Shown here piece after piece: positions 8,622-18,520 of a stretch of DNA of 35,575 bases (its first letter is position 1; every line of letters begins with the position of its first letter). The notes beneath the pieces were generated by a model that was not told the DNA's origin, searched no databases, and saw nothing but the letters and a program-made list of their open reading frames with translations. The stretch is from the NCBI GenBank assembly GCA_025055595.1, contig JANWWU010000008.1, forward strand, positions 1 to 35,575. The letters run 5' to 3'. The DNA comes from Planctomycetota bacterium (GTDB lineage Bacteria; Planctomycetota; UBA11346). Position numbers and translations under genes: made by a program.

Positions 8622-11600
8622 ATGGCCAGCATCTCCTCCGCGATCCGCAGCGAAGGCGGGCTGCTGCCTGCCGACCTCCTCGCCCGCGTGCAGGCCCGCG
8701 ATCCGCAGCTGCCCGGCTTGCGCCCGGCCGACTACGATCTGCCGCCCGGCATCACCATCAACGAAGCGATCAATCGCTCGTGGTCGTGGCTCCTTCGCCT
8801 CTGGCGCAAGGCGGCGCCCCTGCGCCAGCAGGCCGCTGACGGCGCGGCGCTGACGGCGGAGACCCGCGCGGCCTGGCTGGAACCGCTGTGCCAGGAGCTC
8901 GGCTTCCGCGACCTGCAGCGCACCACCGCCGTCGTCATCGAGGGCCGGGAGTATGCGATCAGCCATCGCGCGGGGCCGGTGGCCCTGCATCTGATCGGCT
9001 TCGGCCTGGACCTCGACCGCAAGACCGCCGGCGCCGCCCATGCCGCCCGCGCCAGCCCGCACGGGCTGCTGCAGGAGTTCCTCAACCGCGCCAGCGGCTG
9101 CACATGGGGGCTGGTCAGCAACGGCCGCTGCTGGCGCCTGCTGCGCCAGCGCAGCAGCCTGACGCGCCAGGCCTTCGTCGAGTTCGATCTCGCCGAAATC
9201 TTCGACACGGCGTCCTACCCCGACTACGCCGCCCTGTGGCTGGTCTGCCACCGCACGCGCTTCGGCGGCCCGGGCGGCGCCGCTTCCACCACCTCGTTCA
9301 TCGAGCAGTGGACCGAACTCGCCGCCCAGTCCGGCACGCGGGCCCGCGAGCACCTGCGCGCCGGTGTCGAACAGGCGATCCGCCACCTCGGCACCGGCTT
9401 CCTCGCACACCCCGCGAACACCGAGCTGCGGCGCCGTCTGCAGAAAAACGAGCTGACCGTCAGCGCCTACTACCAGCAGCTGCTGCGCCTGGTGTATCGC
9501 CTGGTCTTTCTCTTCGTCAGCGAAGACCGGGTGGTCGAAGGGCGCAGCCTGCTGTTGGACCCGCGCGCGCCGCGGGCGGCCGCCGAGCTGTACGATCAGC
9601 ACTATGCCACCCGCCTGCTGCGCCAGCGCGCCATGCAGCTGCGGGGCACGGCCCACGGCGACGGCTGGGAGCACCTGCTCCTGCTCTTCCGGCTGCTTGG
9701 ACACGAAAGGGGCTGTCCGGAGCTCGCGCTGCCGTATCTCGGCGGGCTGCTGTTCTCCGAAGAGGCCTGCCCCGACCTCGATCGCGCCCAGCTCGCCAAC
9801 CGCTTCCTCTACCCGGCGCTGCGCGCCCTCTGCGAGGTGCCCGATGCCGCGACCGGTACGCGCCGCCGCGTCGATTTCCGGCAGCTCGGCGCCGAGGAGC
9901 TCGGCTCGGTCTACGAAGGCCTGCTCGAACTGATCCCCCGCCTCGAGGGCGAGCGCTTGGAGCTGCAGAGCGCTGCCGGCAACGAACGCAAGACCACGGG
10001 CAGCTACTACACGCCGAGCAGCCTGATCGAGCAGCTCCTGGACTCCGCGCTCGATCCGATCCTCGACGAGGCTGCGAGCCGGCCGACGCCGGGGGCCCAG
10101 GCTGAGGCCCTGCTGCAGATCACGGTGTGCGACCCGGCCTGCGGCTCCGGGCACTTCCTGATCGCGGCCGCTCACCGCATCGCCAAGCGATTGGCCAGCG
10201 TGCGCAGCGGGGAGCCCGAGCCCCCGCCCCGGGCCCTGCACCATGCCTTGCGCGAGGTGATCGCCTGCTGCATCTACGGCGTCGACCTCAACCCCCTCGC
10301 CGTCGAGCTGTGCAAGGTCTCGCTGTGGTTGGAGGGAATGGAGCCCGGTACCCCGCTGGCCTTCCTCGATGCCCACATCAAGTGCGGCAACAGCTTGATC
10401 GGAGCGACTCCCGAGGCGCTGGCGGAAGGCATCCCCGACGAGGCCTATGAACCGTTGGTCGGCGACGAGCGCCAAGCAGCGCAGCGGCAGAAGGCTGTCA
10501 ACCGCCGTCAGCGCCAGGAACCGACGGTCACTGCCTCGCTCTTCGCGTTGCTCGAGAGCGACAGCGCCGCCTGCCTGCCGCAGCTGCGCCGTGGCGACGA
10601 CGGGACTCTGGCGGGCATCCGCGCCGCTCGCCAGGCCTGGGAGCGCTGGCAACGATCACCGACGGTCGATCGCCAGCGCTGGGCCGCCGACGCCTGGGTG
10701 GCCGCCTTCTGCTCGCGCAAAACCGAGCAGGACCCGCAGATCACGACCGCCACCCTGCGCACCCTGCAGCAGGACGGGCCGCAAGGCCTGCTGCCGGAGA
10801 CGCGGCAGCGGATCGCCGAACTCGCGGCCCGCTACCGCCCCTTCCACTGGCATCTCGAGTTCCCGCAGGTCTTCGCTGCCGACGGCGGCGGGTTCAGCGT
10901 GGTGCTGGGGAATCCGCCGTGGGAGCGCGTCAAGTTGCAGGAGAAGGAGTTTTTCGCTGCCCGCGACCCGGAGATCGCGAACGCGCGGCACGCGCACGAA
11001 CGCAAGCAGCGGATCGCGCAGCTGCAGAACACCGATCCCCAGCTGTGGGAAGCATACCGGGAGGCGCTGCGGGAGCAGGAAGCGCTCAGTGCGCTGCTGC
11101 ATTCCCCCGCCCTCTACCCCTACTGCGGCGTGGGCGATGTGAATACCTACGCCGTGTTCGCCGAGCGGATGGCGAGTCTGCTGGCGCCGCACGGCCTAGC
11201 CGGCATCATCGTGCCGACGAGCATTGCCATCGACTACGGCCCCCGGCGCTTCTTCCGCATGTTGGTCGACGAACAGCGCCTGGTGTCGCTCTACGACTTC
11301 GAAAACCGCCAGCGCTTGTTCCCTGATGTCGATAGTAGATACAGGTTCTGCCTGCTGACCATCGCCGGTCGGCGGCGCCGCAGTCCTTCAGCGCGTTTCG
11401 TCTTCTACGCGCAGCAGACGACGGACCTGCTCGACCCGCAGCGGCAGATCGCGCTGACGGCCGCCGACATCGCGCAACTCAAGCCGAACACGCGCACCTG
11501 TCCGATCCTCCGTCACCGGCGCGATGCGGACATCGCCCTCGCGATCTCGCGGCGCATCCCGGTGCTGATCCAGGACGCTGACGAAACCTGGCCGGAACGC

Positions 11601-12599
11601 AATCCTTGGGGGGCGCGGCTAGCTCAGATGTTCAATATGTCGAATGACAGCGGGCTGTTTCGCACCCGCGATCAACTCCTGCACGAGGGCTGGCAGCTGC
11701 AGGGCAACTGCTTCCGCCGCGACGGCGCCTCCATGCTGCCGCTCTACGAAGGCAAGATGCTGCACCTCTTCGACCATCGCTGGGCGACCTTTAATGGCAA
11801 CAAGGAGCGTGCGGTCACCGACCGCGAGAAGAACGACCCCCGCTGCCTCGCTCTGCCGCGCTACTGGGTGCACGAAGCGGCCGTGGTCGAGCGCTCAGAC
11901 GCACGCTTGGCAGGCGGCGTGGCGCGGGTTGGACCGCGCTGGCTGCTGGCTTTTCGTGATATCGCCCGTGCAACGGACGAACGAACGCTGATCGTCAGCG
12001 TGCTGCCGCGAGCAGCCGTTGGTAACTCAGCGACTATTGTATGGATCGACGGGAAGTTCACGCATCTTGCTGTCGGGCTGCTCGCCAACTTGGCGGCGCT
12101 GATCTGCGATAGCCTGGCCCGCCTGGCGGTTGGCACACACCTCAACTTCCACATCGTCAAGCAGCTGCCCGTCCTCCCGCCCGAGGCCTACACGCAGCCC
12201 TGCCCCTGGTCCCCCGGCTGCACCGTGGCCGACTTCATCCGGCCGTATGCGCTGGAGCTGGCGTACACCGCCGAGGATGTCGCCGCCTTCGCCGCCGATC
12301 ACGGCTACCACGGGCCGCCCTTCCGCTGGAACCCGGAGCGCCGCGCCCGGCTGCGCGCCGAACTCGACGCCGCGTTCTTCCACCTCTACGGTCTCGATCG
12401 CGAGGACACCGCCTACCTCCTCAGCACGTTTCCAGTCCTCGAGCGCCACGAACACGAACGCTGGGGCGAGTATCGCACGGCCCGCCTGGTCTTGGAGGCC
12501 TATGACCGGATGGCGGCGGCGCGGCACGGCGGCGCCTTCGTCAGCTGCCTGGATCCGCCCCCCGCCGACCCGCGCTGCGCGCACGACGCGCGCTGCTGA
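8622..12599 (+). CDS. Eco57I/PglX-type N6-adenine DNA methylase (DrmMI-like)
   Basis: A 1325-aa protein of the long type IIG/PglX/DrmMI architecture. A ~450-residue N-terminal region precedes the SAM-dependent methylase core. The core has TGSYYTP (about 459-465), motif [10 protein letters not shown] (about 504-512) and motif IV NPPW (about 763-766), the signature of N6-adenine methylation. The C-terminal ~400 residues would hold target recognition. No clear PD-(D/E)XK motif was found at the N-terminus, so a restriction activity within this protein is not supported. It is expected to mark host DNA so that the two upstream helicases (and the nuclease-like domain of the first) act only on unmodified DNA, as in DISARM; that is inference from context. 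Codon choice becomes atypical near 11330-11350 and 12000-12070, inside the presumed recognition half. The 3' end overlaps a convergent gene by 59 nt. Confidence 0.88.
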   Translation: MASISSAIRSEGGLLPADLLARVQARDPQLPGLRPADYDLPPGITINEAINRSWSWLLRLWRKAAPLRQQAADGAALTAETRAAWLEPLCQELGFRDLQRTTAVVIEGREYAISHRAGPVALHLIGFGLDLDRKTAGAAHAARASPHGLLQEFLNRASGCTWGLVSNGRCWRLLRQRSSLTRQAFVEFDLAEIFDTASYPDYAALWLVCHRTRFGGPGGAASTTSFIEQWTELAAQSGTRAREHLRAGVEQAIRHLGTGFLAHPANTELRRRLQKNELTVSAYYQQLLRLVYRLVFLFVSEDRVVEGRSLLLDPRAPRAAAELYDQHYATRLLRQRAMQLRGTAHGDGWEHLLLLFRLLGHERGCPELALPYLGGLLFSEEACPDLDRAQLANRFLYPALRALCEVPDAATGTRRRVDFRQLGAEELGSVYEGLLELIPRLEGERLELQSAAGNERKTTGSYYTPSSLIEQLLDSALDPILDEAASRPTPGAQAEALLQITVCDPACGSGHFLIAAAHRIAKRLASVRSGEPEPPPRALHHALREVIACCIYGVDLNPLAVELCKVSLWLEGMEPGTPLAFLDAHIKCGNSLIGATPEALAEGIPDEAYEPLVGDERQAAQRQKAVNRRQRQEPTVTASLFALLESDSAACLPQLRRGDDGTLAGIRAARQAWERWQRSPTVDRQRWAADAWVAAFCSRKTEQDPQITTATLRTLQQDGPQGLLPETRQRIAELAARYRPFHWHLEFPQVFAADGGGFSVVLGNPPWERVKLQEKEFFAARDPEIANARHAHERKQRIAQLQNTDPQLWEAYREALREQEALSALLHSPALYPYCGVGDVNTYAVFAERMASLLAPHGLAGIIVPTSIAIDYGPRRFFRMLVDEQRLVSLYDFENRQRLFPDVDSRYRFCLLTIAGRRRRSPSARFVFYAQQTTDLLDPQRQIALTAADIAQLKPNTRTCPILRHRRDADIALAISRRIPVLIQDADETWPERNPWGARLAQMFNMSNDSGLFRTRDQLLHEGWQLQGNCFRRDGASMLPLYEGKMLHLFDHRWATFNGNKERAVTDREKNDPRCLALPRYWVHEAAVVERSDARLAGGVARVGPRWLLAFRDIARATDERTLIVSVLPRAAVGNSATIVWIDGKFTHLAVGLLANLAALICDSLARLAVGTHLNFHIVKQLPVLPPEAYTQPCPWSPGCTVADFIRPYALELAYTAEDVAAFAADHGYHGPPFRWNPERRARLRAELDAAFFHLYGLDREDTAYLLSTFPVLERHEHERWGEYRTARLVLEAYDRMAAARHGGAFVSCLDPPPADPRCAHDARC

Positions 12600-13272
12600 A
12601 GCGGTAGCGGCTCCCGCGCCAGAGTTCATCGATCGGTTGGATCTCGACATCGTGGTTGCGCACGAGCTTCAAGCGCTTGCGATCCAAGCTCCAAACCGTG
12701 TCATTGATCCTCCAGCCGCCGTGGGCCATGATCCGATCGTATGCATAGTCGGATTCGACGCAGTCACGAGCGACGACCACGCGCTGCAGCAGTTCATGGA
12801 GGCTCAGGAACGAGCACCACAGCCACTCGACGCAGGTATTCAAGGTGAATACCTGATGCATCTGGACAACGACGAGGAACGCATCGCGGCTGTTGACGGG
12901 CGGGGCATACCACCGCGGGTACTCTTTGGCGGTGCCTGCATCGTAGGGATGCGGCATCGTCCGCATCACATAGAGGCCCTTGTAGTGGAACCCCACCTCC
13001 CTGGTGGCAGTTGACGCCATGCTGTCTCTCACCCACCAGGACTGCACGACGATCGGCCTGCCTCTGGCGGAGATCTGCCGCGCCAGCTTCCTGTCCGGGT
13101 CGGGAACGAAGACCTCTGGCGGGAGACCGAGTTCCTCGACTCTTGGTTCAAGATGCAGGTACTTCGGAAACCGCACGTCGTACTCGTCGTGGATCGGCTC
13201 CTGCGGCGTCGCGCCGTCGTCGGCGCGCGCGGTGCGGCGCCGGCTGTCGCGAGGTCTCGGCGATGATGGCAT
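12541..13272 (-). CDS. Conserved-looking hypothetical protein, unknown function
   Basis: A 243-aa soluble protein with no family I recognise. It is rich in Trp, Arg and acidic residues, and has no signal peptide and no membrane helix. The central part contains recognisable but unassigned blocks such as PKYLHLEPRVEEL, VVQSWWVRDSM and HYKGLYVMRTMPHPYDAG. The start at 13272 is preferred over 13332 because an AGGAGG precedes it by 6 nt (seen at 13279-13285). It runs convergent to the methylase gene, sharing 59 nt of sequence with its 3' end. It lies 138 bp downstream of the zinc-ribbon protein gene on the same strand, so it could be a late member of the mcs-clpC transcription unit or an accessory of the defence island. 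Base composition is slightly lower in GC than its neighbours. The ORF is long and has a strong ribosome site, so it is probably a real gene. Confidence 0.7.
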   Translation of the reverse strand: MPSSPRPRDSRRRTARADDGATPQEPIHDEYDVRFPKYLHLEPRVEELGLPPEVFVPDPDRKLARQISARGRPIVVQSWWVRDSMASTATREVGFHYKGLYVMRTMPHPYDAGTAKEYPRWYAPPVNSRDAFLVVVQMHQVFTLNTCVEWLWCSFLSLHELLQRVVVARDCVESDYAYDRIMAHGGWRINDTVWSLDRKRLKLVRNHDVEIQPIDELWRGSRYRFSSARRARSAGRRGADPGS

Positions 13273-13278
13273 GTGCTT

Positions 13279-13285
13279 CCTCCTT
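13279..13285 (-). promoter_or_regulatory. Shine-Dalgarno (AAGGAGG) of the hypothetical gene
   Basis: On the minus strand AAGGAGG lies six bases upstream of the ATG at 13272. It decides between this start and the longer alternative at 13332. Confidence 0.75.
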
Positions 13286-13410
13286 AGTTCTCCTTGCGCT
13301 GAGTCTGCGCGCGGCGTCAGCGTTGCAACCACGGCTTGGCAAACGAGTCCGCCGCGCCGCGCATGCGACCGGCGCCGCTGGAGTCTCAGGCGCAGTCGAT
13401 GCTCGCCGCG

Positions 13411-14898
13411 CTACGGCTTGGAGGTCGGCGCCTGCGCGGTGCTTTCGCCGGCCTTGGCCGGCTTCCAGCGCTCGAGCTCGGCGCGCAGGCTGGCAAGCTC
13501 GCGCTCGCGCTGCTCGAGCTCGCTGCGGCGGGCCTCGAGCTGGGCCTTGGCCTGCGAAAGCTCGGCCTGCGCCGCGTCGAGCTGGCGGCGCAGCTCGGCG
13601 AGCTCCTGCCCCAACGCCTCCTGGCGGCGACGGGCTTCGGCGAGCTGCCGCGCCAAGGTCTCGTTCTGGGCGCTGGCGATGTGATAGAGGACGACGAGCA
13701 GGACGACTGCGAGCACGCACACCGTCGTCAGGGTCAGGAGGACGGGCAGCAGCCAGGAACGGGGCGCGGTGGCGGCGCCATCGGCGGCCGTCGGTTGTTC
13801 GAGGCGCCGTCCGACGTTGGTCGGCAGGGGACTCGAGCGGCGCACCGTCGTCGAACCCGAGCGCTTGGACGCTTTCGGAGGTTCTGACGGCTGCTCGTCG
13901 GCGCTGTCCGCGCTGCCCGGCAGCTCCAGCCGCCCGCTGCGGCGTACCACCGAGCCGACGCTCTTGGGCTTCTCCGGCGCATCGAGATCGAGCTCGTCGT
14001 CGGCGCCGACGCTGGGCGCCGGCGGCGCGCTGGCGGCGGCCGGCGAAGGCGCCGCGGGCGCCGCTGATGGTTGTGGTTGGGCGGCAGGCGCCGCCGGCGG
14101 GGCGGAAGCAGGGCGTGCCGGCGATGCGAGAGGAGCCGCGACGGTCGGCGGCGCCGCGGCTGGCGGTGGGGTGGGAATCACCGGCTTCGCCGGCGGGGCG
14201 GCCGCCGGCCGCGGCGGCTGTGCGCCGATGCGCGCGCTCGGCGGCTTGGCGACGCTCGCCGTCGCCGGGGAAGGAGCGCCGGCCGCCGGGGCCCCGGCTG
14301 CTGCCGGCAGCGTCGGCACCCCGAGCGGCGTAATCGCATCGAGCGGGACGAGATCGTTGGGCAGGGGGACGGTCGCCGCCGACGGCTCCTGGAGCCGTAC
14401 CGAGTCGCGCTGGATCTGCGGTACGACCTGCGCCGCCTGGCATTTCGGGCAGCGGATCGCCTTGCCCGCGTAGTCGGCGGCCAGCCGCACGCTGCCCCCG
14501 CACACCGTGCAGGTGAAGGGGATGCGCCCCTTCTCGTCGAGCCGCACGCTGCGCAGCGGCCCCATGCCGGCCAGCTGCACGGTGCCGCACTGCGGACAGC
14601 GGACCGGGTGGCCGGAGAGGTGCGCCGGGATCTGCGCGCGGTGACCGCAGGCACCGCAGGCGAAGGCGAGGAAGGAGCTCGTCGCCGACTGCGCCTGCCG
14701 CCCCGTTCCGCTCTCGGCGCGCGAGATGCTCGTCGTCGCGATGCGCTGGGCTTCGACGCGATCGGTTTCGGCGCGCTTGAGCACCTGCGGGGTATGGCAG
14801 CGCGGGCAGTAGATCGCTCGCCCGAGGAGCGCTGCCGGCTGCGTGGTGTGCAGCCCGCAGGCGGAGCAGGTCCAGGGAATGCTGTCGGTCGAGCTCAC
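13411..14898 (-). CDS. Triple zinc-ribbon, single-pass membrane protein with C-terminal coiled coil
   Basis: A 495-aa modular protein. The N-terminus holds three four-cysteine zinc ribbons, each a CxxC pair about 20 residues from a second: 11/14 with 31/34, 81/84 with 101/104, and 130/133 with 150/153. A long Pro/Ala-rich low-complexity linker follows (about 170-320). Then come a basic/serine stretch, one hydrophobic helix (about 381-403, LLPVLLTLTTVCVLAVVLLV) and a heptad-like Glu/Arg/Leu coiled coil (about 407-480). With no signal peptide, the topology is probably zinc ribbons in the cytoplasm and coiled coil outside. Ribbons of the form AIRCPKC are common in planctomycete proteins. It starts 18 bp after the clpC stop on the same strand, so it is likely the fourth gene of the mcsA-mcsB-clpC operon. 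Function unknown; a membrane adaptor or sensor linked to ClpC is only a guess. Confidence 0.8.
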   Translation of the reverse strand: MSSTDSIPWTCSACGLHTTQPAALLGRAIYCPRCHTPQVLKRAETDRVEAQRIATTSISRAESGTGRQAQSATSSFLAFACGACGHRAQIPAHLSGHPVRCPQCGTVQLAGMGPLRSVRLDEKGRIPFTCTVCGGSVRLAADYAGKAIRCPKCQAAQVVPQIQRDSVRLQEPSAATVPLPNDLVPLDAITPLGVPTLPAAAGAPAAGAPSPATASVAKPPSARIGAQPPRPAAAPPAKPVIPTPPPAAAPPTVAAPLASPARPASAPPAAPAAQPQPSAAPAAPSPAAASAPPAPSVGADDELDLDAPEKPKSVGSVVRRSGRLELPGSADSADEQPSEPPKASKRSGSTTVRRSSPLPTNVGRRLEQPTAADGAATAPRSWLLPVLLTLTTVCVLAVVLLVVLYHIASAQNETLARQLAEARRRQEALGQELAELRRQLDAAQAELSQAKAQLEARRSELEQRERELASLRAELERWKPAKAGESTAQAPTSKP

Positions 14899-14916
14899 GC
14901 TGTCGCCGTCAGCGGC

Positions 14917-17439
14917 TCAGGTGGATCCGGAACCAGCTGCTGCCGGCGTCGATTGGCGATGCCGGAACACGACGCGCCGCGCCTTGCCCTCGCCCTCGAC
15001 ATCGACCTCGATGCTGGCTCCGGCAGCGAACTCGCCGCGCAGGATCGCTTCGCCGAGCGGATCCTCGACCAGGCGCTCGATCGCGCGGCGGATCGGCCGG
15101 GCGCCGAACTTGGGATCGAAGCCTTCCTTGAGCAGGTGCTCGACGCCGGCCTCGCTGAGCGTCAGCGCGATGCCCTGCTCGGCCATCCGCTTGACGACCT
15201 TGCCGAACTCCAGCCGCACGACCTGCTTGAGGTCGTCGCGCTCGAGCGGACGGAAGACGATGATGTCGTCGAGGCGGTTGAGGAACTCCGGGCGGAAGTG
15301 CTCCTCCAGCGCTTTCTGATAGGCTTGGCGGGTGGCCATCCGCGCGTAGCTCTCGCCGGTCTCGATGGTGGCGAAGCCGAGGCTGCCGGCCTCGCTGGCC
15401 GCCGCCGCGCCGACATTGCTGGTCATCACGATGATCGTGTTGCGGAAGTCGACGGTGCGCCCCAGGCTGTCGGTGATCCGCCCCTCCTCCATGATCTGCA
15501 GGAGCAGATTGAAGACATCGTGGTGCGCCTTCTCGATCTCGTCGAAGAGGACGACGCTGTAGGGCCGGCGCCGCACCTTCTCGGTCAGCTGCCCCCCCTC
15601 CTCGTAGCCGACATAGCCGGGCGGGGCGCCGACGAGGCGCGAGGCGTTGAACTTCTCGCCGTACTCGCTCATGTCGATCTGGATCAGCGCATCCTCGCTG
15701 CCGAACATGAACTCGGCGAGCGCCTTGCACAGCAGGGTCTTGCCGACGCCGGTCGGGCCGACGAACATGAACGAGCCGGTCGGGCGCTTGGGATCCTTGA
15801 GGCCCGAGCGGCTGCGGCGGATCGCGCGCGCGACCGCGGCGATCGCGTCGTGCTGGCTGATGACGCGCTGGTGCAGGTGCTCCTCGAGCTGCAGCAGGCG
15901 CTTGGCCTCGCCCTGATTCAAGCGGACGACCGGGATGCCAGTCATCGAAGCGACGACCTCGGCGACGACCTGCTCATCGACGATGCCGAGCGGCTCCTTG
16001 GCCTGCTCGCTGGCCTTGCGCTTGAGCTCGGCGAGCTCGCGCTTCTTGCGTTCGGCGCGATCGCGGAAGTCGGCGGCCTTCTCGTAGTCCTGGTTGAGCA
16101 CCGCCTCGGACTTCTGCCGTTCGAGGTCGCGGATCTGCGCCTCGAGCTCCTTGAACAGCGGCGCGCGGTTGCCGGCCTTGAGGCGCAGGCGCGCGCCGGC
16201 CTCATCGATGACATCGATCGCCTTGTCGGGCAGGAAGCGGCCGGTGATGTAGCGGTCGGAGAGCTTGACCGCGGCGGCGATCGCCGCATCGGTGATCTTC
16301 ACCCGGTGGTGGGCCTCGTACTTGTCGCGGATGCCGAGCAGGATCTTCTCGGTGTCCTCGGGGCTGGGCGGATCGACGATGATCTGCTGGAAGCGCCGCT
16401 CGAGCGCTCCGTCCTTCTCGATGTACTTGCGGTATTCGTCGAGCGTCGTCGCGCCGATGCACTGGACCTCGCCGCGCGACAGCGCCGGCTTCAGGACATT
16501 GCTCGCATCGATCGCGCCCTCGGCGCCGCCGGCGCCGACCAGGGTGTGCAGCTCATCGATGAAGAGGATGATGTTCTTCGCCTGCTTGACCTCCTTCATC
16601 ACCGCCTTGATGCGCTCCTCGAACTGCCCGCGGTACTTGGTGCCGGCGACCATCCCGGCGAGGTCGAGCGAGATGATCCGCTTGTTGGCCAGCGGCTCCG
16701 GCACCTCGCGCTTGGCGATCGCCTGCGCCAGGCCCTCGACGATCGCCGTCTTGCCGACCCCGGCCTCGCCGATCAGCACCGGATTGTTCTTGGTGCGCCG
16801 GCACAGGATCTGCCACAGGCGCTCGACTTCCCGCGTCCGGCCGATGACCGGATCGAGCTCGCCGGCCTCGGCGGCGGCCGTCAGATCGCGGCCGAAGGCC
16901 TCGAGCGAGGGCGTCTTGACTTCGCCGGGCTTGTTCGGCCGTGTGATCGGCTTCTCTTCCGGCCGCTCGACGTTCGAGCCGGCAGCCGCCGAGACATCGC
17001 TCGCTCCGAGCAGCTCGAGGATCTCGTTGCGGACATCCTCGAGACGGACATCGAGGTTGACGAGCACCTGGGCGGCGACCGAGTCCTGCTCGGCGAGCAG
17101 GCCGAGCAGGATGTGCTCGGTGCCGATGTAGGGGTGGCCGAGCGCGCGCGCCTCCTCGTTGGCGAGTTCGAGGACGCGCTTGGCCTGCGGCGTGAACGGC
17201 AGCGGTCCGGGGGGCGGCGGCTTGGTCGAGGGCGAGACGAGCTTCTCGACCTCGCGCCGCACCTTGTCGACGTCGATGCCGAGATTGTTGAGCGCGGTGA
17301 CGGCGACGCCGGTGCCCTCCTTGGCCAGCCCGATCAGCATGTGCTCGGTGCCGATGTAGTCGTGGCGGTAGCGCTCGGCTTCCTTCTGCGCCAGGCTGAT
17401 GATCTTGCGCGCCCGATCAGTGAACTTGTCGAACATCAT
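14917..17439 (-). CDS. clpC: ClpC, AAA+ unfoldase of the Clp protease
   Basis: An 840-aa class I Clp/Hsp100 ATPase. Two N-terminal Clp-N repeats (about 1-145) bear the paired motif YIGTEH(M/I)L. NBD1 has Walker A GEAGVGKT (224-231). A middle region contains an UVR/M-domain-like coiled coil ([20 protein letters not shown]), the hallmark of ClpC rather than ClpA or ClpB. NBD2 has GPTGVGKT (about 558-565), followed by the Clp D2-small domain near the C-terminus. In the families where it is studied, ClpC recognises proteins tagged with phosphoarginine by McsB and feeds them to ClpP. The start [12 protein letters not shown] matches the family start. The mcsB 3' end overlaps the clpC 5' end by 23 nt, so the two are translationally coupled. 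No clpP is present in the window. Confidence 0.96.
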   Translation of the reverse strand: MMFDKFTDRARKIISLAQKEAERYRHDYIGTEHMLIGLAKEGTGVAVTALNNLGIDVDKVRREVEKLVSPSTKPPPPGPLPFTPQAKRVLELANEEARALGHPYIGTEHILLGLLAEQDSVAAQVLVNLDVRLEDVRNEILELLGASDVSAAAGSNVERPEEKPITRPNKPGEVKTPSLEAFGRDLTAAAEAGELDPVIGRTREVERLWQILCRRTKNNPVLIGEAGVGKTAIVEGLAQAIAKREVPEPLANKRIISLDLAGMVAGTKYRGQFEERIKAVMKEVKQAKNIILFIDELHTLVGAGGAEGAIDASNVLKPALSRGEVQCIGATTLDEYRKYIEKDGALERRFQQIIVDPPSPEDTEKILLGIRDKYEAHHRVKITDAAIAAAVKLSDRYITGRFLPDKAIDVIDEAGARLRLKAGNRAPLFKELEAQIRDLERQKSEAVLNQDYEKAADFRDRAERKKRELAELKRKASEQAKEPLGIVDEQVVAEVVASMTGIPVVRLNQGEAKRLLQLEEHLHQRVISQHDAIAAVARAIRRSRSGLKDPKRPTGSFMFVGPTGVGKTLLCKALAEFMFGSEDALIQIDMSEYGEKFNASRLVGAPPGYVGYEEGGQLTEKVRRRPYSVVLFDEIEKAHHDVFNLLLQIMEEGRITDSLGRTVDFRNTIIVMTSNVGAAAASEAGSLGFATIETGESYARMATRQAYQKALEEHFRPEFLNRLDDIIVFRPLERDDLKQVVRLEFGKVVKRMAEQGIALTLSEAGVEHLLKEGFDPKFGARPIRRAIERLVEDPLGEAILRGEFAAGASIEVDVEGEGKARRVVFRHRQSTPAAAGSGST

Positions 17440-18520
17440 TATTCCCTCCCATCAACCAGCTCCGCACGAGGTCGGCCCGCAGGCGATCGCGGCGGACGGT
17501 GTCCTCGGCGTGGCTCTGGGTGAGCATGATATGGCCCGGCTGGCCGGCAATGAGCGCATGATCGAGCGCAGTCCACGATAGGCGGGAATCGGCGAAGGGC
17601 GGCAGGCGCAGCGAGAGGCCGACGCGCAGCCAGCCGAGGTGTTCGGTCAGCTCCTCGCCGGACAGGGTACGCGCATGGCTGATGATGCCCCAGGCGCGAT
17701 GCACGCGGTCCTCGAGCTGGGTGCGACGCTGCTCGTCGTCGAGCATCGCCTGCCGCGCCAGGCGCTCGCCTTCGATGACGCGCTGCGCCGCCTCGGTCAC
17801 CGTGGCGACGATCGTCGCCTCATCGAGGCCGAGCGTGCGCCGATTGGAGATCTGATAGTAGTGGCCCTGGGGCTCGCTGCCCTCGCCGAAGCGGCCGCGC
17901 ACCGCGAGGTGGAGCTGCTCGAGGCCGCGCAGGATCGGCTTGAGCTCGCCGAGCGTGGCAAGCGCCGGCAGGTGGAGCATCACCGAGGCGCGCAGCCCGG
18001 TGCCGACATTCGAGTGGCACGCGGTGAGGTACCCGAAGCGCTCGTCGAAGGCCCAGGGGATCCGCGACTCCAGACGGCGATCGATGGCGATCGCCTCGCG
18101 CAGGAGGCGCTCCAGGGCCAGGCCGGGGGCGAAGACCTGGAGACGGATGTGGTCTTCCTCGCCGATCATGATCGCCGTACGCCCGCCGTCGCTGCCGAGC
18201 CACAGCCCGCTGGCGCGCTCGCTGCCCGCCAGGTCCAGCGAGATCAAGTGCCGTTCGATCAGCACGCGGCGCTGCACTGGCGACAGCTTGTCGATGCGCA
18301 GCAAACGCCCCGGCAGCACGCTGTCGATGGCCCCCGCCAGCTGCTCGACGAGATCGCGAGTCTGCGCACTGCTCAAGCGGCGGGCGAAGCGCCAGCCGGC
18401 GGCATTGCGCGCCAGGCGGATGCGGCTGGCGAGCACGATGCCGTCGTGCTCGCCGGGGCTCGCCAGCCAGGGCACCGGCGTGCTGGCCAGCGCGGCGACC
18501 TCGTCCTTGGGGCGGTTCAT
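17417..18520 (-). CDS. mcsB: McsB, protein-arginine kinase
   Basis: A 367-aa ATP:guanido phosphotransferase that phosphorylates arginine side chains in proteins. The visible family blocks are LASRIRLARN (30-39), MIGEEDHIRLQ (about 118-128) with the substrate-binding Glu pair, the active-site Cys168 in GYLTACHSNVGTG, and RGRFGEGSEPQGHYYQISN for nucleotide binding. The C-terminal RDxxRA motif (RDRLRA, about 344-349), which forms the allosteric phosphoarginine pocket in Firmicute McsB, is present. All expected catalytic elements are there, so it should be active. One small difference is His in place of the usual Pro after the catalytic Cys. The start overlaps the mcsA stop by 4 nt (ATGA), and the end overlaps clpC by 23 nt. 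In Firmicutes the repressor gene ctsR heads this operon; none is seen here. Confidence 0.95.
   Translation of the reverse strand: MNRPKDEVAALASTPVPWLASPGEHDGIVLASRIRLARNAAGWRFARRLSSAQTRDLVEQLAGAIDSVLPGRLLRIDKLSPVQRRVLIERHLISLDLAGSERASGLWLGSDGGRTAIMIGEEDHIRLQVFAPGLALERLLREAIAIDRRLESRIPWAFDERFGYLTACHSNVGTGLRASVMLHLPALATLGELKPILRGLEQLHLAVRGRFGEGSEPQGHYYQISNRRTLGLDEATIVATVTEAAQRVIEGERLARQAMLDDEQRRTQLEDRVHRAWGIISHARTLSGEELTEHLGWLRVGLSLRLPPFADSRLSWTALDHALIAGQPGHIMLTQSHAEDTVRRDRLRADLVRSWLMGGNNDVRQVH

Noticed and set aside
8598-10652. 684-aa open frame on the minus strand opposite the methylase
   Set aside because: The methylase frame contains DPACGSG and NPPW on the plus strand, so this is a shadow.
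64-13300. Integrated element with att direct repeats at tRNA-Pro
   Set aside because: I looked for a second copy of the tRNA 3' end (CCTGTCGGTCCGACCA) near the far border of the defence region and saw none. No integrase or transposase is present in the window.
13148-14590. 480-aa minus-strand frame overlapping the zinc-ribbon gene
   Set aside because: The frame at 13411-14898 has six regularly spaced CxxC pairs, a membrane helix and a coiled coil. The alternative frame is Arg/Ala/Pro low complexity.
14071-17523. 1150-aa open frame on the plus strand opposite clpC
   Set aside because: The minus-strand clpC is unmistakable; this frame is its antisense shadow.
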